Shown in pieces: positions 38,064-47,119 of a stretch of DNA of 64,000 nt. The translations under genes and the position numbers were made by a program. Source of the DNA: Ruegeria atlantica (GTDB taxonomy: Bacteria > Pseudomonadota > Alphaproteobacteria > Rhodobacterales > Rhodobacteraceae). The notes beneath the pieces are model-generated. The model was not told the DNA's origin, made no database searches, and saw nothing but the letters and a program-made list of their open reading frames with translations. Where the stretch lies: positions 434,001-498,000 of the forward strand of contig NZ_WQCG01000001.1 in NCBI RefSeq assembly GCF_013032505.1, in the 5' to 3' direction. Position 1 is the stretch's first letter, and each line of letters opens with the position of its first letter.

Positions 38064-39155
38064 TCAGGCGTCCAATGCCCGGCAGTCGCGCGCGAGCCAG
38101 CCGATCTCGACTTCCTGGCCCGGCGACAGCCTGATAGCGTCCGGTGCGTTACGCGTCTTGATGATAAAATCATCATTCCCGGCAACCGATAGACGGAAGC
38201 GGAAGACGTCGCCCATGTAAATGAACTCTTTCACCGTCGCCTTCAGCGTGTGCGCGTCGGCGTGCAGACGATCCTTGTTGAACTCCACCCGTTCGGGCCG
38301 GATTGACACTTTGGTCCGGTCTCCCGCCGCGTGGACATTGACTGGCTTTGCATCAATTTCCGATCCATCATCCAGCGTAACAACACATTCGTCGCCGTTA
38401 ATAGATTTAACAACGCCTTCCAAAGTGTTGTTTTCACCAATGAATTGAGCAACGAAGCTGTTCTCCGGCTCTTCGTACAGCAAGTCCGGCGGAGCAAGTT
38501 GCTGAATGCGCCCATCATCGAACACCGCGACGCGATCCGACATTGTCAACGCTTCGGTCTGGTCGTGGGTTACATAGACGGTGGTGATACCCAGTTCATG
38601 CGCCAGACGTGTGATTTCAAACTGCATATGCTCGCGCAGTTGTTTGTCGAGCGCGCCCAACGGTTCATCCATCAAAACCAGTTCGGGTTCGAACACCAGC
38701 GCGCGTGCCAAGGCGATCCGCTGTTGCTGACCCCCGGACAATTGCGCCGGTCGACGGCTGCCAAAGGCCCCCATCTGGACCATATCAAGTGCCCGGCGAA
38801 CCTTTTCTTCTCGCGCATCCTTGCCAATATTCCGCACTTCCAGCGGAAAGGACAGATTTTCTGCCACCGTCATGTGCGGGAACAAAGCGTAGTTCTGGAA
38901 TACCATGCCGATACCGCGTTTATGCGGTGGGATATTGTTGATCGGCCGTCCGTCCAACATAATCTCGCCATGTGTGGCTGTTTCAAAACCTGCCAGCATC
39001 ATCAGGCAAGTTGTCTTGCCGGACCCTGAGGGCCCAAGCATTGTAAGAAACTCACCCTTCGGCATTGAAAGGTTGAGGTCTTTTACAACAAGGATCTCGC
39101 CATCATAGGATTTTTGGACATGCTGAAACTCGACGAACGCTGCGTCATTAGACAT
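38064..39155 (-). CDS. ABC transporter ATP-binding protein (PotA-like)
   Basis: 363 residues. Walker A GPSGSGKTT, signature LSGGQQQRIALARAL, Walker B LVLMDEPLGALD and switch His in VYVTHDQTEAL; a C-terminal TOBE domain from about 285. It drives the polyamine-type importer encoded downstream. The gene order (ATPase, binding protein, permease, permease, creatinase) on one strand suggests one transcript. 110 bp separate it from the binding-protein gene. Confidence 0.93.
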   Translation of the reverse strand: MSNDAAFVEFQHVQKSYDGEILVVKDLNLSMPKGEFLTMLGPSGSGKTTCLMMLAGFETATHGEIMLDGRPINNIPPHKRGIGMVFQNYALFPHMTVAENLSFPLEVRNIGKDAREEKVRRALDMVQMGAFGSRRPAQLSGGQQQRIALARALVFEPELVLMDEPLGALDKQLREHMQFEITRLAHELGITTVYVTHDQTEALTMSDRVAVFDDGRIQQLAPPDLLYEEPENSFVAQFIGENNTLEGVVKSINGDECVVTLDDGSEIDAKPVNVHAAGDRTKVSIRPERVEFNKDRLHADAHTLKATVKEFIYMGDVFRFRLSVAGNDDFIIKTRNAPDAIRLSPGQEVEIGWLARDCRALDA

Positions 39156-39304
39156 TTACCGATTAGTCTCCCCTGTGCGGTCCCTGCTTGCCCGGTTCAT
39201 CCGGATCTCAAAGACCTGTCGCAGCCATTTAAGGACATGCAGGGTGCTACGCGCAACCAAAATTTGTCACCTGTTTAACGATTAGGTCGATTGCAGCAGG
39301 GTTT

Positions 39305-40012
39305 TCACGCGGAATTTAGTTTTCGCATGTGCCACGCAAGGCTTTGATTGCTGGAAAGCACCGGTTTTTTCAGGTGTTCCTGTACCACTGGGATGACATC
39401 AAAAGTTCTTAGATTCGTGCAACTTAGAAAAACAGCTTCAACTGATTCATCCTGCCCAAGCTTTACTGCAGCCTCAATCAGAGACTTCCGCGAAATCCGC
39501 GCGACTTTGGCCTCTTCGGCTTCTCCGAATGTGCCAAAAACATCCATCGAAATCCCGTTTCTCGAAAATGCGTTACGTAAGGGATCGTTCACTTCTTCGA
39601 TATACGGGGACAAAAGCGCAAACTTTGCGACACCAAGGTCGTGGGCGCATTCGGATGCCGCGCGTAATGGGTTGGTAACAACCGACGCCTCGCAGGTCAT
39701 TTGAACCATTTGCTCGACCTGTTCCGAGCCGATAACCGAGCTGGCAGAGGTGCACCCATATCCCACAACACGGTATGGGCGGGTCTTGGGCAACAGATCA
39801 GCAGCAGCGGGTAAGGCTGTTTTCATCTCGGCCAATGTATCGGTGGTCACCTCTTTCCCGCTGGGTATTCTGGAGACGTAGATGGGACAACTGCGATCAG
39901 AAAAATATGCGTTGAATTCCGGCTCAAGCGTTTCGTCTGTCTGGAGGACAATTAAACCCATCGGGGATGTGGCGGGATCATCTGCGTCAATGGCATAAGG
40001 CAAACGCGTCAT
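39305..40012 (-). CDS. Two-cysteine Asp/Glu racemase or maleate isomerase-like enzyme (EutA-like)
   Basis: 235 residues of the Asp/Glu/hydantoin racemase superfamily. Both catalytic cysteines can be seen: VVGYGCTSASSVIG at about 80 and AVFLSCTNLRTFDVI at about 200, matching the maleate isomerase/EutA pattern rather than the single-Cys arylmalonate decarboxylases. EutA is found in hydroxyectoine utilisation loci. Here eutB and eutC are not in the window, but an ectoine hydrolase gene lies 1.3 kb away. ATG overlaps the stop of the M24 gene (ATGA). Confidence 0.75.
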   Translation of the reverse strand: MTRLPYAIDADDPATSPMGLIVLQTDETLEPEFNAYFSDRSCPIYVSRIPSGKEVTTDTLAEMKTALPAAADLLPKTRPYRVVGYGCTSASSVIGSEQVEQMVQMTCEASVVTNPLRAASECAHDLGVAKFALLSPYIEEVNDPLRNAFSRNGISMDVFGTFGEAEEAKVARISRKSLIEAAVKLGQDESVEAVFLSCTNLRTFDVIPVVQEHLKKPVLSSNQSLAWHMRKLNSA

Positions 40013-41154
40013 ATCTCGGGCAACTCCTGATCAGCGCGGGGACTAATAAAGCGAGGCTCGCCTTCAGTTATTGCGATGTTCTCTTCGTGAACAAGGATCT
40101 TGTCACCAACGGCAATGCCCGGCTCAAGCGTCAGGACCATGCCTGGCTCTAACACCGTATGGTCGGTTGGAATAAGGGACGGCCATTCTGTCAGCGACAT
40201 GCCCAGACCGTGCCCCAATCGCCCTGCCCCCGTATCGGCGTCGCCGCGCGACAGCACAGAATTCATTGCCTGAAACAAATCTGCTGCCGTGGCGCCAGGA
40301 CGCGCAATCTCGAATGCCGCATCCGAAGCCTCGATCAGGGCACCGTAGGCCGACTTCACCTGTGCATTGGCTGAGACGATGGCCCAATTGCGGTCGTAGT
40401 CGCAGAAATACCCATCCCAAACCAGACCGGTATCCAGCATCAGAACATCGCCCCGCTGCAGCCGCGTATCGGTCGCGGGGGAAATTACATCTGTGTAGCC
40501 ACCCTGTTCCGCGCCGCCGGCAAGATACGGAACCCAATCGGCCCCCTCGTCCAGACACAGCATCTGGAACCGGCGAAAAACCGCATCCAGCGCCACACCT
40601 TCTTTCGCAATTTCGGGAACCTTTTGAAATGCGCGCCCGGCGATAGCGCAAGCCGTTTCGATCTTTGCAATTTCGGATGATGATTTCACCATTCGCAGCG
40701 CGCGAATAATACCTTCATCGCCACAAATTTCTCGCGGACCGATCGCCTGCTGCAGACGTCGAAGATCTGCTAGCGGAATTCTGACATGCGTTTCATGCCC
40801 ATCGGGCAATCCTATCCTCGCGCCGTTGGGGCTCACCTCGCGAAGGGTCTCGGCCAATAGGCTGATACCGTCGTCCATCAAATCTGGTGCAGTCCAGATT
40901 CGAATGTCGTCAATCCATGTCTCTGCCATCAGCGCGGCCCCGATCGAAGGGATCACGGCAATCGGCTTGCCGCTCGCGGGAACGATCAGAAACCAGGGAC
41001 GCGTTGGGCTTTCCCAAAACCGCGTTAGATACCCGGTAAAATACCGGACTTCAGGTTCCGTCGTCAGAAGCAACGCTGATAAACCTGAGGCTTGCATCCT
41101 GCGCTGCGCGCGCTCGGTGCGCGCAGCGAACTCTGAGTTGTCAAACCCCCTCAT
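40009..41154 (-). CDS. M24 family metallopeptidase (Xaa-Pro dipeptidase-like)
   Basis: 381 residues, creatinase-type N-domain plus pita-bread catalytic domain. Unlike the creatinase nearby it keeps all five metal ligands: the two Asp in MLDTGLVWDGYFCDYDR, His in GRLGHGLGMS, Glu in TLEPGIAV and Glu in VHEENIAI. So it should be a true hydrolase for Xaa-Pro or a related amide. It is first in a minus-strand run with the EutA-like gene and, after 149 bp, the ABC transporter and creatinase. Divergent from the ectoine hydrolase gene. Confidence 0.85.
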   Translation of the reverse strand: MRGFDNSEFAARTERAQRRMQASGLSALLLTTEPEVRYFTGYLTRFWESPTRPWFLIVPASGKPIAVIPSIGAALMAETWIDDIRIWTAPDLMDDGISLLAETLREVSPNGARIGLPDGHETHVRIPLADLRRLQQAIGPREICGDEGIIRALRMVKSSSEIAKIETACAIAGRAFQKVPEIAKEGVALDAVFRRFQMLCLDEGADWVPYLAGGAEQGGYTDVISPATDTRLQRGDVLMLDTGLVWDGYFCDYDRNWAIVSANAQVKSAYGALIEASDAAFEIARPGATAADLFQAMNSVLSRGDADTGAGRLGHGLGMSLTEWPSLIPTDHTVLEPGMVLTLEPGIAVGDKILVHEENIAITEGEPRFISPRADQELPEI

Positions 41155-41293
41155 TCAGCGACCTCGGAAAAGGTGCTCAGAACCTTCGCCCACGACATCG
41201 ATTGAAGGGTGCTGAGCGGGAAAAATCTGCTTTTGGTCGTTGCGATTAGAGGGTGGTGAGATTCTCAATTTGGTGTCCTTTCTGTGATGCCCA

Positions 41294-41315
41294 TTGACGT
41301 GATCGCATTCGTCAA
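41294..41315. promoter_or_regulatory. Operator-like palindrome in the divergent 41155-41353 region
   Basis: TTGACG-N10-CGTCAA, a perfect 6-bp dyad with arms 16 bases apart (centre to centre), sits 39 bases before the ectoine hydrolase ATG in the 199-bp gap between two divergent catabolic genes. Another GTCAA follows at about 41321. Dyads of this size are usual for dimeric repressors. No regulator gene adjoins it, so the ligand protein is unknown. Confidence 0.4.
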
Positions 41316-41353
41316 GTTCTGTCAACAAAACTCGCCCCAGACAGGAGCCTAAA

Positions 41354-42538
41354 ATGCCCCATTCTGATCCAGCCTTCAGCCGCGCCGAATATGATCGAAG
41401 ATTGGCAAAGACCCGCGCTGCCATGGCAGCAGCAGGTTTGGATGCCCTGTTCATCGAAGATCCTTCGAACATGGCATGGCTGACGGGTTATGACGGCTGG
41501 TCATTCTATGTGCATCAAGGTGTGCTGGTCCTGCACGACGCCGACCCGGTCTGGTGGGGTCGCAATCAAGACGCAAATGGCGCGCGTAGAACTGTTTGGA
41601 TGACGAGTGATCGAATCCGCGGTTATGCGGACGAATACGTGCAATCCACCGTGCGTCATCCAATGCAGGATTTGGCCGCATTGATTACGGATGCCGGTAT
41701 CGCCAAGGGGCGCATTGGTGTTGAGTTGGACAATTATTACTACTCAGCAAAGGCACACCTTACCTTGCTGGCAGAGCTACCCGAAGCACAGCTTGTCGAC
41801 GCAAACGCTTTGGTCAACTGGCAGCGTGCGGTTAAATCCGATGAAGAAATCGCGCTGATGCGAAAGGCGGCCCGCATATCCGAGCATGTAACCGACGGCG
41901 TATTGGAACGCATTGAACCGGGTATGCGCAAGAATGACCTCGTCGCACAAATCTACCGTGACGCTGTCACCGGAGTTGGCAGCGACTGGGGTGACTACGC
42001 AGCCATTGTGCCCCTGCTCCCGTCCGGCCCGGATGCCGCTGCCCCCCACCTGACATGGGATGGCGAACCATTCAAAACCGGTGAGTGCACGTTTTTCGAA
42101 CTGTCTGGCTGCTATCGCCGTTACCACGCACCTTTCTGTCGCTCGGTCTTTTTGGGGAAGCCACCCGACTATTTGCTTCGTGCTGAAGCTGCCCTCGTAG
42201 AAGGGCTTGAGGCGGGACTAGAAGCCGCGCGTGCCGGCAATCAGGCGCGTGACATAGCTTTGGCGCTGGCCGCCCCGCTGGAACGGGCCGGTATCGAACG
42301 CGGCGCGCGATGCGGTTATCCAATCGGCCTCAGCTATCCACCCGATTGGGGCGAACGCACGATTTCCCTGCGCCCCGAGGATGAGACCGTACTGGAACCC
42401 GGTATGACCTTTCATTTCATGCCCGGCCTTTGGATGGACGATTGGGGGTTGGAGATCACTGAGTCGATCCTCATCACTGAATCCGGACCTGCCGAATGTT
42501 TCTGCAACCGCCCCAGAAAGCTGTTTGTAAAGCCATGA
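41354..42538 (+). CDS. doeA: Ectoine hydrolase (DoeA/EutD), M24 family
   Basis: 394 residues. It has the N-terminal DPSNMAWLTGYDGWSFYVHQ and WWGRNQDANGARRT, then GVELDNYYYSAKAH and GYPIGLSYPPDWGERTISLR, which I recognise from DoeA of Halomonas and EutD of roseobacters. DoeA opens the ectoine ring to N-acetyl-diaminobutyrate. Several metal-ligand positions of M24 peptidases are replaced, as in other DoeA. A general M24 hydrolase is the main alternative. The next gene overlaps by four bases and is a deacetylase, which fits the following step. Confidence 0.8.
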   Translation: MPHSDPAFSRAEYDRRLAKTRAAMAAAGLDALFIEDPSNMAWLTGYDGWSFYVHQGVLVLHDADPVWWGRNQDANGARRTVWMTSDRIRGYADEYVQSTVRHPMQDLAALITDAGIAKGRIGVELDNYYYSAKAHLTLLAELPEAQLVDANALVNWQRAVKSDEEIALMRKAARISEHVTDGVLERIEPGMRKNDLVAQIYRDAVTGVGSDWGDYAAIVPLLPSGPDAAAPHLTWDGEPFKTGECTFFELSGCYRRYHAPFCRSVFLGKPPDYLLRAEAALVEGLEAGLEAARAGNQARDIALALAAPLERAGIERGARCGYPIGLSYPPDWGERTISLRPEDETVLEPGMTFHFMPGLWMDDWGLEITESILITESGPAECFCNRPRKLFVKP

Positions 42539-43692
42539 CCTTACCGAGAACCCTGGAACTATTAGCGGACCTGATCGTTTTTGAGACGGTGTCAGCAGAT
42601 TCGAATCTGGAAATGATCAGCTATCTGACCGAACGGCTCGAGGCACTGGGCGCGCGATGTATCGTCACGCGGGACAAGACTGGCACCAAGGCCAATGTGT
42701 TTGCCACGATCGGCCCCGATCAACCCGGTGGTATCCTTCTGTCCGGCCATACGGATGTGGTGCCGGTGGCCGATCAGGACTGGACGAAAGATCCGTTTAA
42801 TTTGGCGGAAAGTGACGGCAAACTCTACGGTCGCGGCACATGCGACATGAAGGGCTTTATCGCTGCGGCGGTGGCTTTCGGCGAAACACTGGAGGCCCGG
42901 AAGCTGACCCAGCCACTGCACTTTGCCTTTACTTACGATGAAGAAGTCGGCTGCCTTGGTGCCCAAACGCTGGTTGATGATCTGTCTGATCGCGGCATTG
43001 TCCCGGACATTGCAATTATTGGCGAGCCGACCGAGATGCGCGTGATCGAGGGTCACAAGGGCTGCTTTGAATATACCACCCGCTTCTACGGGCTAGAGGG
43101 ACACAGCTCGGCTCCCGATGACGGGGTGAATGCTGCAGAATATGCTGCACGATATATCGGCAAACTGCTGGAGTTGCGCCACATTCTCAAGTCTCGCGCA
43201 CCGGCAGACAGCCGGTTCGAGCCGCCCTGGACCACTGTCAATATCGGGCAAATCACCGGGGGTGTTGCCCACAATGTCATCGCCAGCAAGGCCGAGGTCT
43301 TGTGGGAGATGCGGCCTGTGCAAGCAAGTGACGCCGACCTCGTCAAAAAGACCCTTTCGGACTACGTAAAGCATTCGTTGCTGCCGGAAATGCAAGCGGT
43401 CCACAGTGACTCGAGTATCACGCAAGAGGCTATCGCCGAGGTCGAAGGCCTTGAGCCCATGGAAGAAAACGCAGCCCGTGATCTGGTCGCCGAACTGACC
43501 GGGGCCAACGGTACAGGTGTCGTTGCCTTTGCGACCGAGGCCGGATTGTTTCAGAAGCTTGGCGTTCACGCGATCGTTTGCGGGCCAGGTTCAATCGCAC
43601 AGGCCCACAAGGCGGACGAGTTCCTCGAGATTGAACAGTTGGACATGTGCTGCAGAATGCTAACCCGCTTGGGTCATCGCCTCACCCGTTAA
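42535..43692 (+). CDS. ArgE-type M20 deacetylase, probably acting after DoeA
   Basis: 385 residues of the acetylornithine deacetylase family: LLSGHTDVVPV and YGRGTCDMKGFIAA hold metal ligands, FTYDEEVGCLGA the general-base Glu, and GLEGHSSAPDDGVNA the lid His. ATG 42535 overlaps the doeA stop (ATGA). ArgE itself removes acetyl from N-acetylornithine; N-alpha-acetyl-diaminobutyrate, DoeA's product, is one carbon shorter. I infer that this enzyme replaces DoeB, which belongs to another (AstE-like) family. A plain arginine-pathway argE is the alternative. The 3' end overlaps the convergent DUF1989 gene by 11 bases. Confidence 0.85.
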   Translation: MTLPRTLELLADLIVFETVSADSNLEMISYLTERLEALGARCIVTRDKTGTKANVFATIGPDQPGGILLSGHTDVVPVADQDWTKDPFNLAESDGKLYGRGTCDMKGFIAAAVAFGETLEARKLTQPLHFAFTYDEEVGCLGAQTLVDDLSDRGIVPDIAIIGEPTEMRVIEGHKGCFEYTTRFYGLEGHSSAPDDGVNAAEYAARYIGKLLELRHILKSRAPADSRFEPPWTTVNIGQITGGVAHNVIASKAEVLWEMRPVQASDADLVKKTLSDYVKHSLLPEMQAVHSDSSITQEAIAEVEGLEPMEENAARDLVAELTGANGTGVVAFATEAGLFQKLGVHAIVCGPGSIAQAHKADEFLEIEQLDMCCRMLTRLGHRLTR

Positions 43693-44554
43693 CCACGCCG
43701 TGGGTGCGGTCATATTTTGACCGATCTGGTTGCACATGCGCAGCCCGTGCGTCCTCGCCTGGGTCGTAGACTTCCATCACCAACGGATAGCAGGCCGCCG
43801 CGTCTGAGGAGTGTTCCGAGGAACAATCCCCTCCGGGGCACGCAGACAGGCCGACGATCAGATCGATTTCTGCGTGGAACTCAAGGTAATCGCCGGGGCG
43901 TACCGGGCTGGCTTTCATAAAATACTGGCCGGTATCGCGGGTAAATCCAGTGCACATGAACACGTTCAGCACGTCATGCACCAGCATCTCGGCCTCATGC
44001 AGCGGCAGGTCGCAATGGCTGGCCAGTGCGCGGGTAAGGTTCGAGTGGCAGCAATAGTGATAGTCGTCCCCCGAAAGCAAACGCCCGGTATACGGATCAC
44101 ACCGTGTGCCAATCACGTCATGGACCGATCCGCCATAGGAATCGAACCCGTACCAATCCAAAGTATCAGCCACGATCGTCGCCATCGGTCGCATATTGGG
44201 AAAGCTCGACCACATCCGGTCTCCGGTGGACAGGTGCGTGCCGTGCAGCGCGCGGGTTTTGCCGGAGTAGAACCGCTCGGTCAGGTCATGCTTGTTCCAC
44301 ATGTTCAGGTCACCGACCTGCGGACCATCGACCGATACCACCCTGACAAAAGCGCCTGCTGGAACTTCAATACAGGCCGCATCGCGCGGCGCTGCTATGA
44401 CTTCAGCCGTTTTGACCGCGCCTTCGCGCAGTATAGACAAGGTGGTTAAGTCTGGTGGATCAAGCGATTCCGGCGGGTAGCAGATAACTGGCGCAATCGC
44501 CTTGCGGTCTGCCGCATCTACGGGCGGCGGGAAGTTTGGTTTTACTAGCTTCAT
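43682..44554 (-). CDS. DUF1989 (urea carboxylase-associated) family protein
   Basis: 290 residues of the DUF1989 family: VPAGAFVRVVSVDGPQVGDL, GTHLSTGDRMWSSFPNMRPM, YCCHSNLTRAL and HDVLNVFMCTGF with conserved Cys and His likely to bind metal. Relatives are the urea carboxylase-associated proteins; two of these (CgdA/CgdB) were shown in guanidine-using bacteria to be carboxyguanidine deiminase. Here there is one DUF1989 gene, no urea carboxylase and no allophanate hydrolase in the window, so its substrate is open. It is last in the six-gene operon, 43 bp after the aldehyde dehydrogenase; ATG follows GGGAGGCG. Confidence 0.82.
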   Translation of the reverse strand: MKLVKPNFPPPVDAADRKAIAPVICYPPESLDPPDLTTLSILREGAVKTAEVIAAPRDAACIEVPAGAFVRVVSVDGPQVGDLNMWNKHDLTERFYSGKTRALHGTHLSTGDRMWSSFPNMRPMATIVADTLDWYGFDSYGGSVHDVIGTRCDPYTGRLLSGDDYHYCCHSNLTRALASHCDLPLHEAEMLVHDVLNVFMCTGFTRDTGQYFMKASPVRPGDYLEFHAEIDLIVGLSACPGGDCSSEHSSDAAACYPLVMEVYDPGEDARAAHVQPDRSKYDRTHGVVNG

Positions 44555-44597
44555 AGTCGCCTCCCATCCCGGCCCGATGCCCTGCTTTGCCGATTCT

Positions 44598-46076
44598 TTA
44601 ACGCATTATGAAGGGGTTCGCCATCGGCTCTTGCGCGGTGCTGATCCAGGTGGTCTTGGTTCTGGTGTAATCCAGGATCGCCTCAACGCCGGCCTCGCGG
44701 CCATATCCCGACTGATTGAACCCGCCAAACGGCGCGATAGGAGAGATCGCGCGATAGGTGTTCACCCAGCAGATCCCAGCCCTGATCCGTTTTGATACGC
44801 GATGCGCGCGCGCCAGGTTCTGAGTGAATACACCGGACCCCAACCCGTAGGGCGTGCTGTTTGCCAGCTCGATAGCTTCTTCTTCGGTATCGAACGGCAA
44901 CAAGGACATGACAGGTCCGAACATTTCGACCTTCAACGTTTCGGTCTCGGGCGACACGCATTCGACCAAAGTGGGGTTCATGTAATTTCCGGCACGGTCT
45001 GCAACTTTTCCGCCGAGATGAATTACAGCTCCCTGCCCCCGCGCTTTGGCCAAAGTCTCTTCGATCTTGCGCACCTGCGCTGCCGTGCAAAGCGGTCCAA
45101 CATGCGTTTCGGGCTGCAAAGGATCACCCAACCGGATGGCGCTGGCCTTTTCGGCGATCCGTTCGACTAGAGGTTCCAGGATCGACCGATGCACCAGACC
45201 GCGCGTACCTGCCACACAACTTTGGCCTGATGCGCCAAAATTCCCCGCAATCAGGCCATTTGCTGCACCGTCCAGATCAGCATCTTCGAACACGAGGATC
45301 GGAGATTTTCCACCCAGTTCCAGAGAGGTGACGGCAAAGTTCTCGGCTGAGTTTCGCACCACATGGCGGGCGGTCTCAGGCCCGCCGGTAAAGGCAATTC
45401 GGTCGACATCAGGATGGCGGGTCAGTGGAATTGCGCAGTTTTCCGCATCACCGGTGATGACCGACACAACACCGGGCGGGAACCCCGCTTGTTCGATCAG
45501 CTTTGCGAATTCCAGCATCGGCGCAGGTGCTATTTCCGACGCCTTCAGCACCACAGAGCACCCTGCAGCCAACGCCGGGCCCAGCTTGGTCGCGGTCAGG
45601 AACATTTGCGCGTTCCACGGCACAATGGCGGCAACAACGCCGATCGCTTCGCGTGTGGTAAAGACGTGCATGTCAGGCTTGTCGATCGGCAGGACCGTGC
45701 CTTCGACCTTGTCTGCCAGCCCCGCAAAGTAACGGTAGTAATCCGCGACATACCCGGTCTGAGCCGAGGTTTCTGCCAACAACTTTCCGCTGTCGGTCGT
45801 CTCCAACTCACCCAGCCGGGCCGCGTTCTCGGCAACCAATTCGGCCAGTCGATACAAAAGTTTGCCCCGCTGGGTCTGCGTCATATCCCGCCATTCAGGA
45901 TCATCCAAAACACGTTTGGCAGCAGCGATGGCGCGGTCGACATCCTCGGACGAGGCGCAAGCGAAGGTGGCCCATCCTTGACCAGTCGCCGGGTTTTCAG
46001 ACGTCATTACCTGTGAGGCTGCCCCTTCGGTCCAGGCGCCATCAATGAAAAGCTGAAAATGCGGAAGGTTTCCCAT
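44598..46076 (-). CDS. NAD(P)-dependent aldehyde dehydrogenase
   Basis: 492 residues. Catalytic Cys in ASGQSCVAGTRGLV and general-base Glu in LELGGKSPILVF; NAD-binding IVPWNAQMFL and FTGGPETARHVVR. GAGGA six bases before ATG 46076 decides the start, which lies ten bases after the LLM stop. In this operon it would oxidise an aldehyde released by the monooxygenase or hydrolase to an acid. Substrate unknown. Confidence 0.92.
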   Translation of the reverse strand: MGNLPHFQLFIDGAWTEGAASQVMTSENPATGQGWATFACASSEDVDRAIAAAKRVLDDPEWRDMTQTQRGKLLYRLAELVAENAARLGELETTDSGKLLAETSAQTGYVADYYRYFAGLADKVEGTVLPIDKPDMHVFTTREAIGVVAAIVPWNAQMFLTATKLGPALAAGCSVVLKASEIAPAPMLEFAKLIEQAGFPPGVVSVITGDAENCAIPLTRHPDVDRIAFTGGPETARHVVRNSAENFAVTSLELGGKSPILVFEDADLDGAANGLIAGNFGASGQSCVAGTRGLVHRSILEPLVERIAEKASAIRLGDPLQPETHVGPLCTAAQVRKIEETLAKARGQGAVIHLGGKVADRAGNYMNPTLVECVSPETETLKVEMFGPVMSLLPFDTEEEAIELANSTPYGLGSGVFTQNLARAHRVSKRIRAGICWVNTYRAISPIAPFGGFNQSGYGREAGVEAILDYTRTKTTWISTAQEPMANPFIMR

Positions 46077-46084
46077 GGTGGTCC

Positions 46085-47119
46085 TCACTGAAATGCTGGC
46101 ATGACGTCGTCGATGAACCGCGCCAAAGACGCGCGCTTGCGTTCATTGGTCATGCCGCTGTCGACCCAGAACGAAAACTCGTCATATCCAAGATCTTCAT
46201 AGCGTTTGATCCTGTCGATCACCTGTTGGGCAGTCCCAACTGTCAGATCGCGGCCCAACTTTTCTTTGGTATACATCGGGTTCGCGTCCATCTCGGCCTC
46301 GGTAATCGGCTTGATCAAGCCCTGTTCAACCGGCCGTTTGTTCATGAACCATGCACCAAAGTAATTGTAGTACCGGCGCAGATCTTGCACGCCCCGTGCT
46401 ACGTCGTCGTCATCTTTGGCGACATAGGTGTGGTGCAACAGCATGATTTTGGGGCGCGGCCCCGCATAGCTATCGCAGGCATCGTTGAACCGCCCCATCA
46501 GTGTTTCAATCTCTTCCATCCCCTGCCACAGCGGGGTGACTTGAATATTGAAACCGTTGTGAACGCCGAATTCATGACTGTTTGGATCCCGCGCGGCGAT
46601 CCAGATTGGCGGGCCGTCCTTCTGATATGGCTTCGGTGCCGAAGTTGCGGCCGGAAACGCATAGAACTCGCCTTCATGGGCACAATCGCCCTTCCAGATC
46701 TGAGGCAACAGCGGGGTGGACTCGCGCATGCGCTGCCCCGCTTCCCAAGCGTCCATTCCCGGCATCAGGCGTTCGTATTCATAGGAATACGCACCGCGCG
46801 CGATCCCCAACTCGATACGCCCTTTCGTCATCTGATCCGCTGCGGCGGCTTCACCGGCCAGTTTGATCGGATGCCAAAACGGCGCAATAACGGTTCCTGT
46901 CCCTAGCCGCACATTGCGCGTGTGATGCGCCAGATCGACCAGCGACAGAAACGGGTTGGGGGCAATGGTGAACTCCATCCCATGATGTTCACCTGTCCAA
47001 ACTGCCCGCATGCCCCCGTCATCAGCCATCTTCACCAGGCTCACGAATTCATCATACAGAACATCGTGAGGCTGATCCGGGGTCAGACGTTCCACGTGGG
47101 CAAACAGTGAAAACTCCAT
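46085..47119 (-). CDS. LLM-class flavin-dependent monooxygenase
   Basis: 344 residues of the bacterial luciferase-like family (MEFSLFAHVERL, AVWTGEHHGMEF, LGTGTVIAPFWHPIKLAGEA, GRIELGIARGAYSYEYERL). Such enzymes use reduced FMN supplied by a partner reductase to oxygenate a substrate. The reductase is the gene just upstream, whose stop overlaps this ATG (TGATG). It is closer to the LuxA-like alkanal monooxygenase group than to RutA, as far as I can judge by eye. Confidence 0.9.
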   Translation of the reverse strand: MEFSLFAHVERLTPDQPHDVLYDEFVSLVKMADDGGMRAVWTGEHHGMEFTIAPNPFLSLVDLAHHTRNVRLGTGTVIAPFWHPIKLAGEAAAADQMTKGRIELGIARGAYSYEYERLMPGMDAWEAGQRMRESTPLLPQIWKGDCAHEGEFYAFPAATSAPKPYQKDGPPIWIAARDPNSHEFGVHNGFNIQVTPLWQGMEEIETLMGRFNDACDSYAGPRPKIMLLHHTYVAKDDDDVARGVQDLRRYYNYFGAWFMNKRPVEQGLIKPITEAEMDANPMYTKEKLGRDLTVGTAQQVIDRIKRYEDLGYDEFSFWVDSGMTNERKRASLARFIDDVMPAFQ

